DNA of 8,803 nt from an uncultured Actinoplanes sp. (GTDB lineage Bacteria; Actinomycetota; Actinomycetes; Mycobacteriales; Micromonosporaceae), in NCBI GenBank assembly GCA_934667465.1, contig CAKUMG010000183.1, forward strand, positions 1 to 8,803. Reading direction: 5' to 3'. Every line of letters starts with the position of its first letter. Position 1 is the stretch's first letter. Positions 1-6,666 of this stretch are shown here, in pieces. A model generated the notes under the pieces. That model was not told the origin of the DNA. It searched no databases and was given only the letters and a program-made list of their open reading frames with translations. The position numbers were made by a program, and so were the translations under genes.

Positions 1-386
1 AGCCGCTGCGTACGCAGTGCGGCCAGCAACACGCGTTCACGATCCCGGATACCGACGCTGTGCCGGACCTGGGCAGGCAGCCGCAGCGCCGAACGGGAAC
101 ACAACGCCTGCCGGGCGTTCGGGTGAGCGCTGACCACGATCACGCTGTGCAGCGCGTCGAACCGGACCCGGGTGCCCTCACCCCAACCCAGCAGCTGCAT
201 CAGGCGAGTATCGGAAACTCGGCCCTTACCATCGAGCCGGCACATCCCGAACTCCACATCCCGCGGGATCGGCGGCAACGCCACCGGACGGGCCAACGGC
301 CGGTACGCCTGCTCACGCTGCACCGGGCTCCTGCGCCGCTCGCGCTGTTCCGCGGCGACTTGCACCGGCAGCGGCACACCCCTCAC
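1..386 (-). CDS. AbrB/MazE/SpoVT-like DNA-binding protein, 3' end cut off by window edge
   Basis: The minus strand has an open frame from a stop near 410 to the left edge; no stop is seen in about 128 codons. The reading begins VRGVPLPVQVAAEQRER, a basic N-terminal segment. It then has two similar halves: GKGRVSDTRLMQLLGWGEG followed by a short beta strand (SVIVVSAHP), and SRSALRLPAQVRHSVGI followed by DRERVLLAA. The G-x-GRV, then LGW-x-x-G, then ALRLPAxVRHxxGI pattern is what I know from actinobacterial proteins annotated as AbrB/MazE/SpoVT-family swapped-hairpin DNA-binding proteins, which are often small regulators near mobile elements. Start codons are all GTG (398, 389, 386, 377 or 365) and none has a convincing ribosome binding site; 386 is chosen from the usual protein start, by inference. 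The plus-strand reading of this stretch is low in sense and is treated as a shadow. The gene is codirectional with the decayed recombinase upstream, so both probably belong to one element. Confidence 0.6.
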   Translation of the reverse strand, partial: MRGVPLPVQVAAEQRERRRSPVQREQAYRPLARPVALPPIPRDVEFGMCRLDGKGRVSDTRLMQLLGWGEGTRVRFDALHSVIVVSAHPNARQALCSRSALRLPAQVRHSVGIRDRERVLLAALRTQR

Positions 387-535
387 CACGCCAACCACCG
401 CCCACGGTCAAGCACAGAACCTTTTTGACGTAGCGTCCGCCGGCGAGTTTCGGCGGCCGCTACCAGTTCGCCGCTCCGTGGCACGAGTGCCACCGTTGCG
501 TGGGAAGGTGTGCTTGAGCACGTTAGGCGAGCTCG
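387..535. other. Non-coding tract with three palindromes between the AbrB-like gene and the recombinase remnant
   Basis: No convincing gene lies here. Three perfect inverted repeats occur in 58 bases: GTGGCAC-GA-GTGCCAC at 478-493, GTGCT-TG-AGCAC at 510-521, and CGAGCTCG at 528-535. They lie upstream of the AbrB-like start and overlap the end of the recombinase reading frame. They could be operators for the regulator, recombinase-related sites or small mRNA hairpins. The sequence alone does not decide this. I found no confident promoter. Confidence 0.35.
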
Positions 536-1239
536 TAGCACAAATGACATCGGTAGGGGTGAATGTCCCCCCTCGGACACCACGCAGGTACACGGTGATC
601 GTCTCTGACGGTCGCCGTGTTTTTGTTTCCGCCGATCCCACCTGGCCGGATCTCTGCGAGCACGGTCTCAGTGCCGGGCCGGTAGGTCATGTGCAAGCCG
701 ATCCGCGCGTAGACGGTCATGCTGGTCCGCCCGCCTCAGGAGCCCGAGTAGCCCACCAGACGCGTCTACGAGGGTGCCGATCTGCTCCTCGCTCATCCGC
801 TGCGGCGGCGCCTCGGTGAGCCCGAGCCGTGCCTGCGCCGTTTTCTTGATCGCGGTCGTCTCGCTGATCCACCCGGCCACGAGTACTGGATTTCCGCCGG
901 CGTCGAGTGCTACCCGGTCCCGCTCGATCTTCGCGTCGCAGTCGGCGAGCGTCCCGCGCAGCTTCGGGGCCTCGTCGTTCTGCTGGTGTGAAGCGCGAGC
1001 GCTGCCCGGTGGCTGGCATCGGCGACGCCGCGCCGCGTCTCGGTGAGGTGGGCGCCGCCCAGCCCCTCGGCAAGGAACCGGTCGACCGAATCCGTGATCG
1101 ACTCTTGGCGCATCCGCTGCGCTACAGGCGTGGTGACCGGGTCGGGTTCGAGCCGGTGCAGCCGCCTGCCCTCGGCCGCCTTGCCGGGGTTCGGGTGCGG
1201 TCCGGCGTCGCCGAGCCGGTAGCCGTAGCGCGGGCGCTC
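523..1239 (-). pseudogene. Decayed serine recombinase (recombinase-domain and C-terminal pieces)
   Basis: Four pieces of a large-type serine recombinase can be read in order on the minus strand. From 1239 to about 1119 the piece ERPRYGYRLGDAGPHPNP then GRRLHRLEPDPVTTP is the start of the recombinase domain. Next, joined in frame near 1116, comes ITDSVDRFLAEGLGGAHL, which normally lies far downstream after the zinc-ribbon region; the middle of the protein has been deleted. At about 986 the frame changes and continues as NDEAPKLRGTLADCDAKI and VAGWISETTAIKKTAQARL, the coiled-coil part. At about 721 it shifts again to VYARIGLHMTYRPGTETV and runs to a stop at 523. The N-terminal catalytic domain (resolvase fold with the active serine) is absent. 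It would lie beyond 1240, but that sequence no longer resembles it and leads into the next gene's 5' region. The recombinase cannot be functional. Family assignment is from recognised C-terminal motifs; the frameshift points are approximate. Confidence 0.75.
553..582 (+). other. tRNA-Leu 3'-end-like remnant (possible attachment-site scar)
   Basis: From memory of typical actinobacterial tRNA-Leu genes, the last 16 bases CCCCCCTCGGACACCA match exactly at 567-582. The 14 bases before them match at 10 of 14, covering the T-arm region. The T loop is damaged (TGAATGT instead of the usual TTCAAGT). I find no 5' acceptor strand (GTCCGAG), D arm or complete anticodon arm upstream, so this is not a working tRNA. 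On the opposite strand the same bases encode CPRGDIHP, close to the CPRGDLNPH tail seen in actinobacterial recombinases and integrases whose genes run into a tRNA 3' end. This suggests an old integration scar. The comparison is from memory, not an alignment. Confidence 0.4.
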
Positions 1240-1386
1240 AGCTGCGCCGGTAGGCGGAAGGTCCCGTACGGGAACACGTCCTGACACGCCGCCGTCCGTT
1301 GTGGATCCCGGAATGTTGGGGCAGGCGCGGCAGGTTTCCGGGAAGTCTTGTCCACCGGGCGGAGACAGCGGCCGGAGGCCCTGAGA

Positions 1387-1402
1387 GCGTACCGGGGTAC
1401 GC
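1387..1402. promoter_or_regulatory. 16-base palindrome just upstream of the dehydrogenase gene
   Basis: GCGTACC-GG-GGTACGC is a perfect inverted repeat with 7-base arms and a 2-base centre, ending 12 bases before the AGGAGG ribosome binding site. It could be an operator or a 5'-leader hairpin. It is not the CebR/LacI-type TGGGAGCGCTCCCA box. I see no convincing -35/-10 pair in 1240-1424. Confidence 0.3.
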
Positions 1403-1424
1403 CGGCGGCTATCCAGGAGGATCC

Positions 1425-3515
1425 ATGCCAGAACCCACTCGTTGGTCCGCGTCCCGGGGCAGGTGGATCGCGGTGGCGGTGATGCCGGCCGTCGTGGCGG
1501 GGATGGTGACGGCCGGCATGACGAGTGCGTCGGCGGCAACCGGTGAGGCGATCATCGGTGTGGGTTCGAACCGCTGTCTCGACGTGATCGGCAACAAGAG
1601 CACCGCGGAGACAGGGATCAACATCTACGACTGCAACGGGCGGCCGAACCAGGGCTGGACCTTGACCGCAGCCGGCGAGCTCCGTGTCTTCGAGGGCACG
1701 ATGTGCCTGGACGTGGAGTCCAGCCGGACCACCGCGCCGGCACGGGTGCAGATCTACGGCTGTAAGGGCTCGGCGAACCAGCGGTGGCGGATTACCGCTG
1801 ACGGCGCCATCGTCGGGGTGCAGTCCGGTCTTTGCCTCGATGTACGCAACGCGGGCACGGCCAACGGCTCTGTGGTGGAGCTCTACACCTGCACCGGACG
1901 GGCCAACCAGCGGTGGCGGACAGCTCTCACCACCATGGACACTCAGGCGCCCACAGTGCCGGCTCGCCCCCGGGTGAGCAACCTCGACTGCGACTCGGTC
2001 ACCTTCGCCTGGGATGCGTCGGCGGACAACGTGGGCGTCGTCGCCTACGATATCTACCACGACGGCCAGCAGATGACGTCGGTCGCGGGCAGCACGCTGT
2101 CCACCGAGCTGACGGTGGTGCCGGGCGCCGAATGGGGCCTGTACGTCAATGCCCGGGACGCCGCCGGCAATGTCTCCCAGGCCAGCACGACGGTGCCGAT
2201 CTCGGTCCCCCAGTGCCAGCCGGACACTCAGGAGCCGACGGCACCGCGCGACCTCGCAGCGACTGTCAACGGCACCTCCGTGACGCTGCGGTGGACCGGC
2301 GCCACCGACGATGTCGGTGTCCGGGCGTACGACGTCTACCGCGACGGCACCAAGGTGGGTGAGGTGACCGGCACCTCGACCGTCCCGCCGGCCCTGACGT
2401 ATCTCGACAGCGGTCTGCGCGGCTCCACCAGCTACGACTACCGCGTCGTGGCCCGCGACGCTCAGGACAATGTCTCCGCGCCGAGCAACACGGTCAGCGT
2501 GACCAGCGGTGCGGCATGCTCGACGCCGGTCTGTGAAGTGACCGAGGTGTATCGCGACACGGACATTCCCTGGGGCCTGGTCGAGCTGGCGGACGGCACA
2601 GTCCTCTACAACCGCCGCGACGCCCACGACATCGTGCGTCTCGATCCCGCCACCGGCATCAGGACCACCGTCGGTGCCGTGCCCGGGGTGGAGAGCACCG
2701 ACGGTGAAGGCGGGCTGATGGGCCTGGCCGTCGCGCCGACCTTCGCCAACGACCACTGGCTCTACATCATGCACACCTCGCCGGTGGACAACCGGATCGT
2801 CCGGATCAAGCTGGAGAACGGCCGGCTCGTCCTGTCCAGCCGGCAGAACCTGGTGACCGGCATCCTGCGCAACAAGTTCCACGACGGTGGCCGGCTTCGT
2901 TTCGGCCCGGACGGCAAGCTCTACGCCAGCACCGGCGACGCGCAGAACGGCAACCACGCGCAGAACCTCACCAGCCTCAACGGCAAGATCCTGCGGCTGA
3001 ACCCGGACGGGACCGTGCCGTCGGACAACCCCTTCGGCAACTACGTCTGGAGCTACGGGCACCGCAACCCGCAGGGCATCGCGTTCGATGCGAACGGGCG
3101 CCTGTGGGAGCAGGAGTTCGGCAACTCCGTCATGGACGAGACGAACCTGATCACGAAGGGCGGCAACTACGGCTGGCCGGCCTGCGAGGGTACGTCCGGC
3201 ACGTGCGGCACCGCCGGTTTCATCGCCCCGAAGCAGACCTACACCACCGCGAACGGCTCCTGCTCCGGCCTCGCCGTGGTCCGGGACGCCGTCTACATCG
3301 CCTGCGCCCGCGGTGAACGCCTGAACCGGTTGACGATCACCGCGAACGGCGGTCTGACCGGCTTGCAGTCGTACTTCACCGGCCAGTACGGCCGTTTCCG
3401 GACCGTGGAACCCGCCCGTGACGGAGGCCTGTGGCTCACGACCACCAACGGCGGCGACAAGGACAGCATCCCCGACAACACCGACGCCCGGATCCTGCAC
3501 GTCACCCTCAACTGA
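1425..3515 (+). CDS. Secreted PQQ-dependent sugar dehydrogenase-like protein with ricin-type lectin and two FN3 domains
   Basis: The product is 696 aa. The start is the ATG at 1425, with a perfect AGGAGG at 1415-1420; an in-frame ATG at 1299 has no such site and would hide the signal peptide. Residues 1-37 form a Sec signal (Arg-rich start, hydrophobic run, ASA-A cleavage). Residues 42-168 are a ricin-B/CBM13-type trefoil with three QxW motifs (Q76-W78, Q119-W121, Q162-W164). Residues about 174-262 and 270-362 are two fibronectin type III domains, each with DNVG/DDVG-x-x-x-YD and a D-x-x-x-NVS end. Residues about 370-696 are a six-bladed GSDH domain (GLMGLAV at 430, HDGGRLRFGPDG at 486, GHRNPQG at 545). 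His486 aligns with the catalytic base and Arg547 with a PQQ contact of soluble glucose dehydrogenase, by memory of that family. It probably oxidises sugars or oligosaccharides while bound to polysaccharide outside the cell. Substrate and cofactor are inferred. No PQQ synthesis genes are in view. Confidence 0.88.
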   Translation: MPEPTRWSASRGRWIAVAVMPAVVAGMVTAGMTSASAATGEAIIGVGSNRCLDVIGNKSTAETGINIYDCNGRPNQGWTLTAAGELRVFEGTMCLDVESSRTTAPARVQIYGCKGSANQRWRITADGAIVGVQSGLCLDVRNAGTANGSVVELYTCTGRANQRWRTALTTMDTQAPTVPARPRVSNLDCDSVTFAWDASADNVGVVAYDIYHDGQQMTSVAGSTLSTELTVVPGAEWGLYVNARDAAGNVSQASTTVPISVPQCQPDTQEPTAPRDLAATVNGTSVTLRWTGATDDVGVRAYDVYRDGTKVGEVTGTSTVPPALTYLDSGLRGSTSYDYRVVARDAQDNVSAPSNTVSVTSGAACSTPVCEVTEVYRDTDIPWGLVELADGTVLYNRRDAHDIVRLDPATGIRTTVGAVPGVESTDGEGGLMGLAVAPTFANDHWLYIMHTSPVDNRIVRIKLENGRLVLSSRQNLVTGILRNKFHDGGRLRFGPDGKLYASTGDAQNGNHAQNLTSLNGKILRLNPDGTVPSDNPFGNYVWSYGHRNPQGIAFDANGRLWEQEFGNSVMDETNLITKGGNYGWPACEGTSGTCGTAGFIAPKQTYTTANGSCSGLAVVRDAVYIACARGERLNRLTITANGGLTGLQSYFTGQYGRFRTVEPARDGGLWLTTTNGGDKDSIPDNTDARILHVTLN

Positions 3516-3555
3516 CCCCGGCCGGGATGTAATGAGCTCGCCGGGCGCCCCGATC

Positions 3556-3580
3556 GCCGCGGCCTGTCTCAGGCCGCGGC
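3556..3580. terminator. Strong hairpin after the dehydrogenase gene
   Basis: GCCGCGGCCTG-TCT-CAGGCCGCGGC is a perfect 11-bp stem with a 3-base loop, 40 bases after the dehydrogenase stop. No T-run follows, which is common for actinobacterial terminators. Because it is symmetrical it may act for both converging genes. Confidence 0.65.
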
Positions 3581-3645
3581 CATCATCCGGGACGGGTGGT
3601 TCTTGGCGGACAGGATCTGCGGACATCCGTGCCTGACCCGTCGAC

Positions 3646-3677
3646 CCGGCCGGGAAGCTTCGGTCACCCGGCCGGGC
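3646..3677. terminator. Second hairpin, probably for the converging xylanase gene
   Basis: Two copies of ACCCGGCCGGG lie at 3645-3655 and 3667-3677. The 10-base core CCCGGCCGGG is its own complement, so the copies can pair as a 10-bp stem with a 12-base loop, or each can form a small palindrome. It lies about 114 bases past the xylanase stop, reading on the minus strand. The rest of 3516-3790 shows no recognisable gene on either strand. Confidence 0.35.
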
Positions 3678-3790
3678 TGCCCGGAGTCAGGGCGTGACCG
3701 GCTCGAACCGGAGGCCGTGAACCACTCGCGTCTCGTCGTCCGCGGCAACCGGTCCGGCAGATACAGCTCGAGCCCCTATGCCCTTGAAGG

Positions 3791-5524
3791 TCATCGCTGA
3801 TGGGCGGCTCGCAGGGTGTCCCGCAGGGCGGTGACCGCGGGCTTGGGGCGCAGCTGCTGGTCCCACGGCAGTTCGTCGCCGGGTTCGAGTGGGTAGCTGT
3901 CGTGTTCGGCGGTGGAGCCGTAGCGATCGGTGATGCCCCAGGTGCTGAACGAGGTGCAGGTCGGCTCGGACAGGCAGGCGCCGAGCACGCCGGCGAACTG
4001 GGTGGCCTGGACGCGTGGCGATTCGCCGTAGACGTCGATTTCGGAGATGCGCGCGGACAGGCCGAGCCCGGCCAGCGCGGCGATGTGGGACCGGAGCACG
4101 GCGGGGTCGATGTGGTCGCCGGCTTCGTGAATGTGGCTTTGGAAGCCGACCCCGTCGATGGGCACTCCACGCTCCTTGAGTCGGACGAGCAGGGCGTACA
4201 GGGCGTCCCACCGGGGACCGTCGGCCTCGGCGCCGTACTCGTTGAGGTACAGCTTCGCCTCGGGGTCGGCGGCGCGGGCGGCGGTGAAAGCCTTGTCGAT
4301 GTACGTCTCGCCCATCGCTTCCTGCCACAGGTGTTCGCGCAGACCGGGATTGCCGTCGGGTCCGTCATCGTCCGGCGACAAGGGTTCGTTGACGACGTCC
4401 CACTCCGCGACCCGGCCACGGTAGTGACCGGCGACGGTGCTGACATGTCCGGTCATCACGCGTTCCCGGTCGGCGGGGGCGACCTGCTGCATCCAGCGCG
4501 GGTTGGCCTCCCCGAAGACCAGGGTGTGCGCGTGCACTCGCATGTGGTGGGCAGCCGCGAAGTCGGCCAGCAGGTCACCCTCGGTGAAATCGTAGGTGTC
4601 CGGCCCCGGGTGGACGAACTGGGGCTTGAGGGCGTTCTCTGTGGTGAGCATCGAGAACTGGGTGGCGGCGAGGGTGCGGTAGCCGTCGTCGCCGGCCAGT
4701 GGTTCGGCCGCCATCGCGGCCCCGATCGGTAGCCGGCGGGCGGTGGCCTCGGTCAGGGCACGCAGGGAGTCCGAGGGCGGGGTCACCTGCTCCGCCACCG
4801 GAGTGTCACGGACGGCGATGCTGCCGCCGTCGCGCGCCGTTGCCTCCAGCGCTGCCAGGGTCCAGTCCGGCGCGCCGGGCACGGCGTCGGCCCCGAACGT
4901 GACGGAGCCGGCGTCGAAGACCCCGGGATCCGGGACGGTCACGCGGATGTCGCCGGCCGACAGCACCAGGTCGCCGCCGTGGCGTTCGATCGTGACGGTG
5001 ACCGTGGCGGGTGAGGTGACCGCCGCGGTCCGGTCCGCTACCGGCGCGGCGGAACGGCCGTCCCAGACGGTCAGACCCAGCTCGCGTTCCGAGACCGCGA
5101 CTCGCAGGCCCCGCCGGTTCTGTCGCCACTCGTCGTAGACGATCGGCACCTCGCCGTACAAGTACAGCGACGCGGTCTGGCCGGCCGGACGGTGCACCGT
5201 CGCACCGACCTGGAAGTCACCGTGGACCTCGAGCCGCGGGCCGCGCAGGTTCACCGGCGGATGGGGTTGCCCGCCCGTGCCGTCCTGCAGCACGATCTGC
5301 CGTCCCAGGCCATGGACACGCACGCCGCCGGACCCGGCGGTCCCGCCCGGCACGTGACTCCAGTCCCCGGCGAGCAGGTCCATCCGGCCGGACGCCGGGG
5401 CGGCGCCGGACGCGCTCGGCCGGGCATCCCGGCCACCGGTCAGGTCGCAGGCGGCGGCCCCGCCGGCGAGCAGACACAGCACGGACACGAACAGGGGCAG
5501 GCAGGCGCGGGAGACGTTCGGCAC
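3791..5524 (-). CDS. GH10 endo-1,4-beta-xylanase, probable lipoprotein, with N-terminal beta-rich domain
   Basis: The product is 577 aa from the GTG at 5524, which has AAGAGGA just upstream. An ATG 17 codons earlier (5575) has no ribosome binding site and would bury the signal peptide. Residues 1-25 form a signal with a hydrophobic core and GGAAAC at the end, so Cys26 may be lipidated, although Ala at -3 is weaker than Leu. After a Ser/Ala/Gly-rich linker, residues about 56-231 form a beta-strand-rich region I do not recognise, possibly a carbohydrate-binding or jelly-roll module. Residues about 267-573 are a GH10 barrel. WDVVNEP gives the acid/base Glu380 and ISEIDVYG gives the nucleophile Glu495. 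FQSHIH and STWGITD are typical of the family, and ACLSEPTC (Cys517, Cys523) matches its usual C-terminal disulfide. HTLVF at 333-337 replaces the usual HTLVW. It should cut xylan internally at the cell surface. It converges on the dehydrogenase gene and is divergent from the M28-like gene. Confidence 0.9.
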   Translation of the reverse strand: MPNVSRACLPLFVSVLCLLAGGAAACDLTGGRDARPSASGAAPASGRMDLLAGDWSHVPGGTAGSGGVRVHGLGRQIVLQDGTGGQPHPPVNLRGPRLEVHGDFQVGATVHRPAGQTASLYLYGEVPIVYDEWRQNRRGLRVAVSERELGLTVWDGRSAAPVADRTAAVTSPATVTVTIERHGGDLVLSAGDIRVTVPDPGVFDAGSVTFGADAVPGAPDWTLAALEATARDGGSIAVRDTPVAEQVTPPSDSLRALTEATARRLPIGAAMAAEPLAGDDGYRTLAATQFSMLTTENALKPQFVHPGPDTYDFTEGDLLADFAAAHHMRVHAHTLVFGEANPRWMQQVAPADRERVMTGHVSTVAGHYRGRVAEWDVVNEPLSPDDDGPDGNPGLREHLWQEAMGETYIDKAFTAARAADPEAKLYLNEYGAEADGPRWDALYALLVRLKERGVPIDGVGFQSHIHEAGDHIDPAVLRSHIAALAGLGLSARISEIDVYGESPRVQATQFAGVLGACLSEPTCTSFSTWGITDRYGSTAEHDSYPLEPGDELPWDQQLRPKPAVTALRDTLRAAHQR

Positions 5525-5579
5525 GGGTCCTCTTGCAGTCGGCGATGAAGGAACGCCCGACAGTACCGACAGCATGCGC

Positions 5580-5602
5580 CGTGACCGCTGAGGACAGTCA
5601 CG
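5580..5602. promoter_or_regulatory. Inverted repeat in the divergent xylanase / M28-like intergenic region
   Basis: CGTGAC and GTCACG flank an 11-base spacer, 56 bases upstream of the xylanase GTG and 36 bases upstream of the M28-like ATG. The spacing suits a dimeric regulator that could act on both genes. An AT-rich patch follows at 5617-5655, but I could not match a good -35/-10 pair. The regulator is unknown. Confidence 0.3.
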
Positions 5603-5637
5603 CCGTAGAGATCTGCTTTATGGCATAGAGTCCAATT

Positions 5638-6666
5638 ATGCGTAGTATGGTCGGTTATCTGCGTGGCTGGGCTCGCCGCGTTCTGGCTGATGTGCGCATC
5701 CGGGCCCATCAACCGTACGCGAGCCTGCGGCCGGTCCCCTTGTGTGAGAACTGGCCGGACGGCGGGGAGGGGACGGGAGATTTCGCCCCGATGCGGGCAT
5801 GGGAGCTGCTGGAGCAGCAGTGCTCGGCAGGGCCGCGCTGCCCCGGCGGCCCGGGGCGGGAGCCGACGCTGCGGCTGATTCTCGACCGCTTGACGCGGAC
5901 CGCCGGCGAGGTGGCGGTGCAGGAATGGCCGCAACCCGTCGAGCGTGGCGTCGGGGCCGGCCGGAGCTGGGAGCTGACCAACGTGCTCGCCCGGTTCGGC
6001 CCGGCAGGGGAGGCGCCCGGGCTGCTGCTCGCGACCCACTGGGACACGCGGCCTGCCGCTGACGAGGATCCGGATGCGGGGCTGCGTGGCACGCCGCCGG
6101 TGGGGGCGAACGACGGTGCCTCCGGCGTGGCCGTGCTGCTGGAACTGGCGCGGACCCTCCGCGTACGCCGTCCGGGGCGCCCCGTCGTGCTGGCGTTCCT
6201 GGACGGGGAGGATCTCGGGGAGCACTGCTACGGCGGCCGGCAACTGGCACGGGCCCTGCGTCGCCGTGACGGGCGGCGGTGGCGGACGCGCCGCGCGGTG
6301 GTGATCGACATGATCGGCGGGGCCGGGCTGCGCTGCACCACGGAACGCCACTCGATGCGCTCCGCGCCCGCCTTGTGGCACGAACTGCATGCGCACGCGG
6401 CCGCGCTGGGCCTGGATCGGCACTTCGGCGGCCCCGCGGCCCGCATCACCGACGACCACGTGTTCCTCGCACGGGCCGGCGTGCCGAGTGTGCTGCTGAT
6501 CGACTTCACCTACCCGTACCGGCACACGACCGGCGACACAGCCGAGCGGTGCAGTCCCGGCTCGCTGGCCGTGATCGGTCGCGTCCTCGAACGGCTGATC
6601 CACACCGGCGTCGGCGCGGCAGATCTCGATGCGGCCCGCGCTGATGCCGGAGCGGGGGAGCGGTGA
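5638..6666 (+). CDS. M28-family zinc enzyme, glutaminyl-peptide cyclotransferase-like
   Basis: The product is 342 aa from the ATG at 5638. The start is uncertain: the ribosome binding site there is weak, and recognisable homology begins near DFAPMRAWELL (residues 48-58), so a later start, such as the ATG at 5791 behind a GGGAG tract, is possible. No signal peptide is evident, suggesting a cytoplasmic enzyme. Core motifs in order are THWDTRP (His134, Asp136), GANDGASG (Asp159), FLDGEDLG (Glu191-Asp192), IDMIGG (Asp224), ITDDH (Asp272, Asp273, His274) and YPYRHTTGDT (His296). These match the zinc ligands and catalytic acids of M28 aminopeptidases and of glutaminyl cyclases, where FDGE[ED] and DDH are shared. 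The usual Trp before the last His is Arg295 here. It could trim a peptide or close an N-terminal Gln to pyroglutamate; the sequence does not separate these. Its stop overlaps the methyltransferase start (GTGA), so the two are translationally coupled. Confidence 0.82.
   Translation: MRSMVGYLRGWARRVLADVRIRAHQPYASLRPVPLCENWPDGGEGTGDFAPMRAWELLEQQCSAGPRCPGGPGREPTLRLILDRLTRTAGEVAVQEWPQPVERGVGAGRSWELTNVLARFGPAGEAPGLLLATHWDTRPAADEDPDAGLRGTPPVGANDGASGVAVLLELARTLRVRRPGRPVVLAFLDGEDLGEHCYGGRQLARALRRRDGRRWRTRRAVVIDMIGGAGLRCTTERHSMRSAPALWHELHAHAAALGLDRHFGGPAARITDDHVFLARAGVPSVLLIDFTYPYRHTTGDTAERCSPGSLAVIGRVLERLIHTGVGAADLDAARADAGAGER

Noticed and set aside
495..582. A complete tRNA-Leu gene
   Set aside because: Only the 3' end matches; T loop altered, no 5' acceptor strand, no D arm. 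GCTTGAG at 512-518 resembles an anticodon loop but is better read as part of a small palindrome.
60..819. Plus-strand frames over the left end
   Set aside because: They are His/Arg/Pro-rich shadows of the AbrB-like gene and the recombinase remnant, whose minus-strand readings show recognisable motifs.
1122..3626. 834-residue open frame on the minus strand opposite the dehydrogenase
   Set aside because: Composition is Val/Gly/Arg/His-rich with no domain, and it mirrors codons of a clearly real gene; a typical antisense shadow in GC-rich DNA.
3687..3790. Small minus-strand reading ending in RVVHGLRFEPVTP downstream of the xylanase
   Set aside because: It sounds protein-like but is short, with no start, ribosome binding site or recognisable family; it continues a shadow frame of the xylanase.
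5525..5575. 17-residue N-terminal extension of the xylanase from the ATG at 5575
   Set aside because: No ribosome binding site, and it would place extra residues before an otherwise standard lipoprotein signal.
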